Shown: positions 30,112-31,956 of the stretch, piece after piece
Numbering within the stretch: position 1 is the stretch's first letter
How the letters are laid out: each line of letters begins with the position of its first letter
From: Candidatus Atribacteria bacterium
Lineage (GTDB): Bacteria > Atribacterota > Atribacteria > Atribacterales > Atribacteraceae
Length of the DNA: 31,956 bases
Direction of reading: 5' to 3'
Assembly (NCBI GenBank): GCA_018056205.1
Contig: JAGPGC010000001.1
Coordinates: 1,976-33,931 of the forward strand
Translations under genes and position numbers: made by a program
Notes under the pieces: generated by a model
What the model was told of the DNA's origin: nothing
Seen by the model: the letters and a program-made list of their open reading frames with translations, nothing else
The model's database searches: none

Positions 30112-30380
30112 AATGCAGGGAAGAGGAAGAGTAGTTTCCGATTAATGCATCCAGAGAGAGCCGGGATGAGGTGGGAGCCTGGTGTTGCGTTGGAAGTGAA
30201 TGGACCTCGGAGCAGCTTCACGAAAGCGAAAGCGAGTAGGAAAAGCAGGGGCTTCCCCTTTAAAGGAAGTTAGGTATCGGAGAAATCCCGTACCTAAAGG
30301 AGAGAACGGTTTAATAACCGTTAATAAGAGTGGTACCGCGAGAAAAGACCCTCGTCTCTTGACGAGGGTCTTTTTTTATT
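30112..30380 (+). promoter_or_regulatory. tryptophan T-box leader with terminator
   Basis: A T-box riboswitch that senses uncharged tRNA. Stem I carries the GGGAAGAGGAAGAGTA-like start, AGAGAGCCGGG and the specifier TGG (30201-30203, in GAATGGACC), matching tryptophan. Stem III pairs TTAGGTA (30270-30276) with TACCTAA (30291-30297). The T-box AAGAGTGGTACCGCG is at 30326-30340. The antiterminator can form from AAGAG/CTCTT (30326-30330 with 30356-30360) and GCGAG/CTCGT (30338-30342 with 30351-30355), leaving the 7-base bulge TGGTACC that holds the tRNA end. The competing terminator pairs 30347-30356 with 30361-30370, followed by T30371-30377. Short tryptophan supply should switch trpBA on. Confidence 0.95.
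30347..30377 (+). terminator. T-box regulated intrinsic terminator
   Basis: A perfect 10-bp stem GACCCTCGTC/GACGAGGGTC with loop TCTT is followed by seven T. It shares bases 30351-30360 with the antiterminator, so only one form can exist at a time. Confidence 0.95.
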
Positions 30381-30430
30381 CTGAAGTCATTTAATTCAAT
30401 ATTTAAATTTCCTTTGAGGATGAGAAAGTA

Positions 30431-31618
30431 ATGAATGAAAAAGGATTTATGGGTGAATTTGGTGGGCGGTTTGTTCCAGAGATTCTCATGTATCCCTTGA
30501 ACGAGCTGGAAGAAGCTTATGAATATTATTCCCAAGATCAGGCTTTTCATCAGGAACTGGGCTATTACCTCTCTCAATATGCCGGGCGTCCTTCACCTCT
30601 TTATTATGCTTCTCGATTGAGTGAAAAAAGTGGAGGAAGAAAAATTTATCTCAAACGTGAAGATCTAAACCATACTGGTTCCCATAAAATAAACAATACC
30701 CTGGGACAGGTCTTATTAGCCAAAAAAATGGGAAAGAAGAGAATTATTGCTGAAACCGGGGCTGGACAACATGGAGTTGCCACTGCAACTGTTTGTGCTC
30801 TATTTGGAATGGAATGTCAAGTATATATGGGGGCAGTTGATATAGAAAGGCAAAAACTCAATGTGTATCGGATGCAGATTTTAGGAGCTGAGGTCATCCC
30901 GGTTATAACTGGTACTCAAACTTTAAAAGATGCAATTAACGAAGCATTGCGGGATTGGGTGAGTAATGTAGATAACACCCATTATGTCATAGGGTCGGTA
31001 GTAGGTCCCGATCCCTATCCTCGCATGGTTCGTGATTTTCAAGCGATCATTGGTGGTGAAGCTCGTCAGCAAATCCTTGATGCTGAAGGAAGATTGCCGG
31101 ATAAAGTGATTGCCTGCGTTGGAGGAGGAAGTAATGCTATGGGGATTTTTCATGCTTTTCGAAATGATACCCAGGTGGAACTCATTGGTGTCGAAGCGGG
31201 AGGATTGGGACTTGATAGTGGGAAACATTCGGCGAGTATTGGAAAAGGTTCGAAGGGGATTCTTCATGGGAGCTTGAGTTATATTCTTCAGGATCAATAT
31301 GGTCAAATCCTTGCAACCCATTCAGTCGCCGCGGGTCTTGATTATCCAGGAGTTGGACCGGAACATAGCCTTTTATCGGTAGAAAAAAGAGCTCGATACG
31401 AGTCAGTAACTGACGAAGAAGCAGTTGAAGCTTTTATGACCCTTTCTCACCTGGAAGGAATTATCCCTGCTCTGGAAAGTGCCCATGCTATCTCTTACAC
31501 GCTTAACATTGCACCAAAAGCACCACCGGATTCAGTCTTTCTCATTTGTCTATCGGGACGGGGCGATAAAGACGTAGAAGAAGTATTTCGTTATCAGGAA
31601 GGAGTGGTAAAAAAATGA
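30431..31618 (+). CDS. trpB: tryptophan synthase beta subunit
   Basis: PLP enzyme that joins indole and serine to make tryptophan. It has 395 residues with the TrpB1-type start [23 protein letters not shown]. The PLP lysine is Lys86 in [21 protein letters not shown] and the phosphate loop VGGGSNAMG follow. As a TrpB1-type protein with trpA next to it, it should form the usual alpha-beta complex. GAGGATGAG precedes ATG 30431. Its stop shares ATGA with the trpA start. Control is by the T-box leader upstream. Confidence 0.97.
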   Translation: MNEKGFMGEFGGRFVPEILMYPLNELEEAYEYYSQDQAFHQELGYYLSQYAGRPSPLYYASRLSEKSGGRKIYLKREDLNHTGSHKINNTLGQVLLAKKMGKKRIIAETGAGQHGVATATVCALFGMECQVYMGAVDIERQKLNVYRMQILGAEVIPVITGTQTLKDAINEALRDWVSNVDNTHYVIGSVVGPDPYPRMVRDFQAIIGGEARQQILDAEGRLPDKVIACVGGGSNAMGIFHAFRNDTQVELIGVEAGGLGLDSGKHSASIGKGSKGILHGSLSYILQDQYGQILATHSVAAGLDYPGVGPEHSLLSVEKRARYESVTDEEAVEAFMTLSHLEGIIPALESAHAISYTLNIAPKAPPDSVFLICLSGRGDKDVEEVFRYQEGVVKK

Positions 31619-31956
31619 ACGATAGACTGGCAGAAGTTTTAAATTCAAAGAAAAAGAAATTATTTCTTCCCTATCTAACTTTTGGATATCCAAATATCCC
31701 AGTTTTTCTTGATTTACTAAGAGTATGTCAAAATCAAGGAGCTGATGCTATCGAGATCGGAATTCCTCATTCAGATCCGGTAGCCGATGGCCCGGTGCTT
31801 CAGGAAGCTTCATATCACGCTCTTAAAAATGGAATCACACCAAAGATGATTCCCGAAGTTCTTACCAGTTATAAATTTGAGGTTCCTCTTATTGCCATGA
31901 CCTATGGAAATATTGTCTATCGTTATGGGATTGAACCCTTTGGGTGTGAGTATAGT
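31615..31956 (+). CDS. trpA: tryptophan synthase alpha subunit (5' part)
   Basis: The first 114 residues are present; the gene runs off the right edge. The alpha subunit splits indole-3-glycerol phosphate to give indole to TrpB. The motif [16 protein letters not shown] holds the catalytic glutamate (Glu47) and aspartate (Asp58), equal to Glu49 and Asp60 of the enteric enzyme. PYLTFGYPN near the start also fits. Translation is coupled to trpB through ATGA, with a GGAGTG ahead. Confidence 0.95.
   Translation, partial: MNDRLAEVLNSKKKKLFLPYLTFGYPNIPVFLDLLRVCQNQGADAIEIGIPHSDPVADGPVLQEASYHALKNGITPKMIPEVLTSYKFEVPLIAMTYGNIVYRYGIEPFGCEYS

Noticed and set aside
30200..30394. 64-codon open frame before trpB
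   Set aside because: It lies wholly within the T-box leader and its terminator, which explain the sequence fully.

Overview
The window is AT-rich bacterial chromosome, densely packed with housekeeping genes. No phage, plasmid, CRISPR, rRNA or tRNA genes were seen. Several traits fit a fermentative anaerobe: a predicted sodium-type F-ATP synthase, an EtfBA-linked FAD dehydrogenase, flavin-dependent thymidylate synthase ThyX, T-box control of tryptophan genes, and frequent TTG/GTG starts. The gene order argS-pyrG-rho-rpmE-(thymidylate gene)-DUF1385-prfA-prmC-rpiB-dCMP deaminase-wecA-wecB-atp resembles Firmicutes. The mix of traits would also suit Atribacterota or a related deep lineage. That placement is inference; no rRNA is present to settle it.

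Layout. Bases 1-149 hold the 3' end of a cobyrinate a,c-diamide synthase (cobalamin synthesis). Bases 150-713 are repeat-derived and end in a hairpin just before argS. Bases 714-6591 (+) form a tight run: argS, pyrG, murI, ispE and a MobA-like nucleotidyltransferase. Bases 6736-12101 (+) carry rho, rpmE (own strong promoter, structured leader and terminator), thyX, a DUF1385 membrane protein, prfA and prmC. Bases 12205-15290 (+) are an overlapping operon: rpiB, dCMP deaminase, wecA and wecB. Bases 15299-22016 (-) are a complete F1Fo ATP synthase operon (atpZ-I-B-E-F-H-A-G-D-C), convergent with wecB. Its delta gene encodes only the C-terminal half of a normal delta subunit. Bases 22017-22698 are a divergent intergenic region with a decayed dispersed repeat and an ABC-operon promoter. 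Bases 22699-25862 (+) encode a sugar-type ABC importer (binding protein and two permeases, no ATPase). Bases 26128-29314 (+) encode EtfB, EtfA and a GlcD/lactate-dehydrogenase-type flavoprotein. Bases 29315-30060 are repeats. A tryptophan-specific T-box leader follows (about 30112-30380), then trpB and the start of trpA, which runs off the window.

How the genes fit together. PyrG (CTP), dCMP deaminase (dUMP) and ThyX (dTMP) cover pyrimidine nucleotide supply. MurI, IspE (isoprenoid precursor), WecA and WecB feed the cell envelope. ArgS, L31, RF1 and PrmC (which methylates RF1) serve translation, and Rho ends transcription. The Etf/FAD-dehydrogenase module probably oxidises a 2-hydroxyacid, possibly by flavin-based electron confurcation. 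The ATP synthase would draw on a sodium gradient. The ABC importer and Etf modules lie between copies of the same two dispersed repeat families, so this block may have been inserted into an older conserved neighbourhood.
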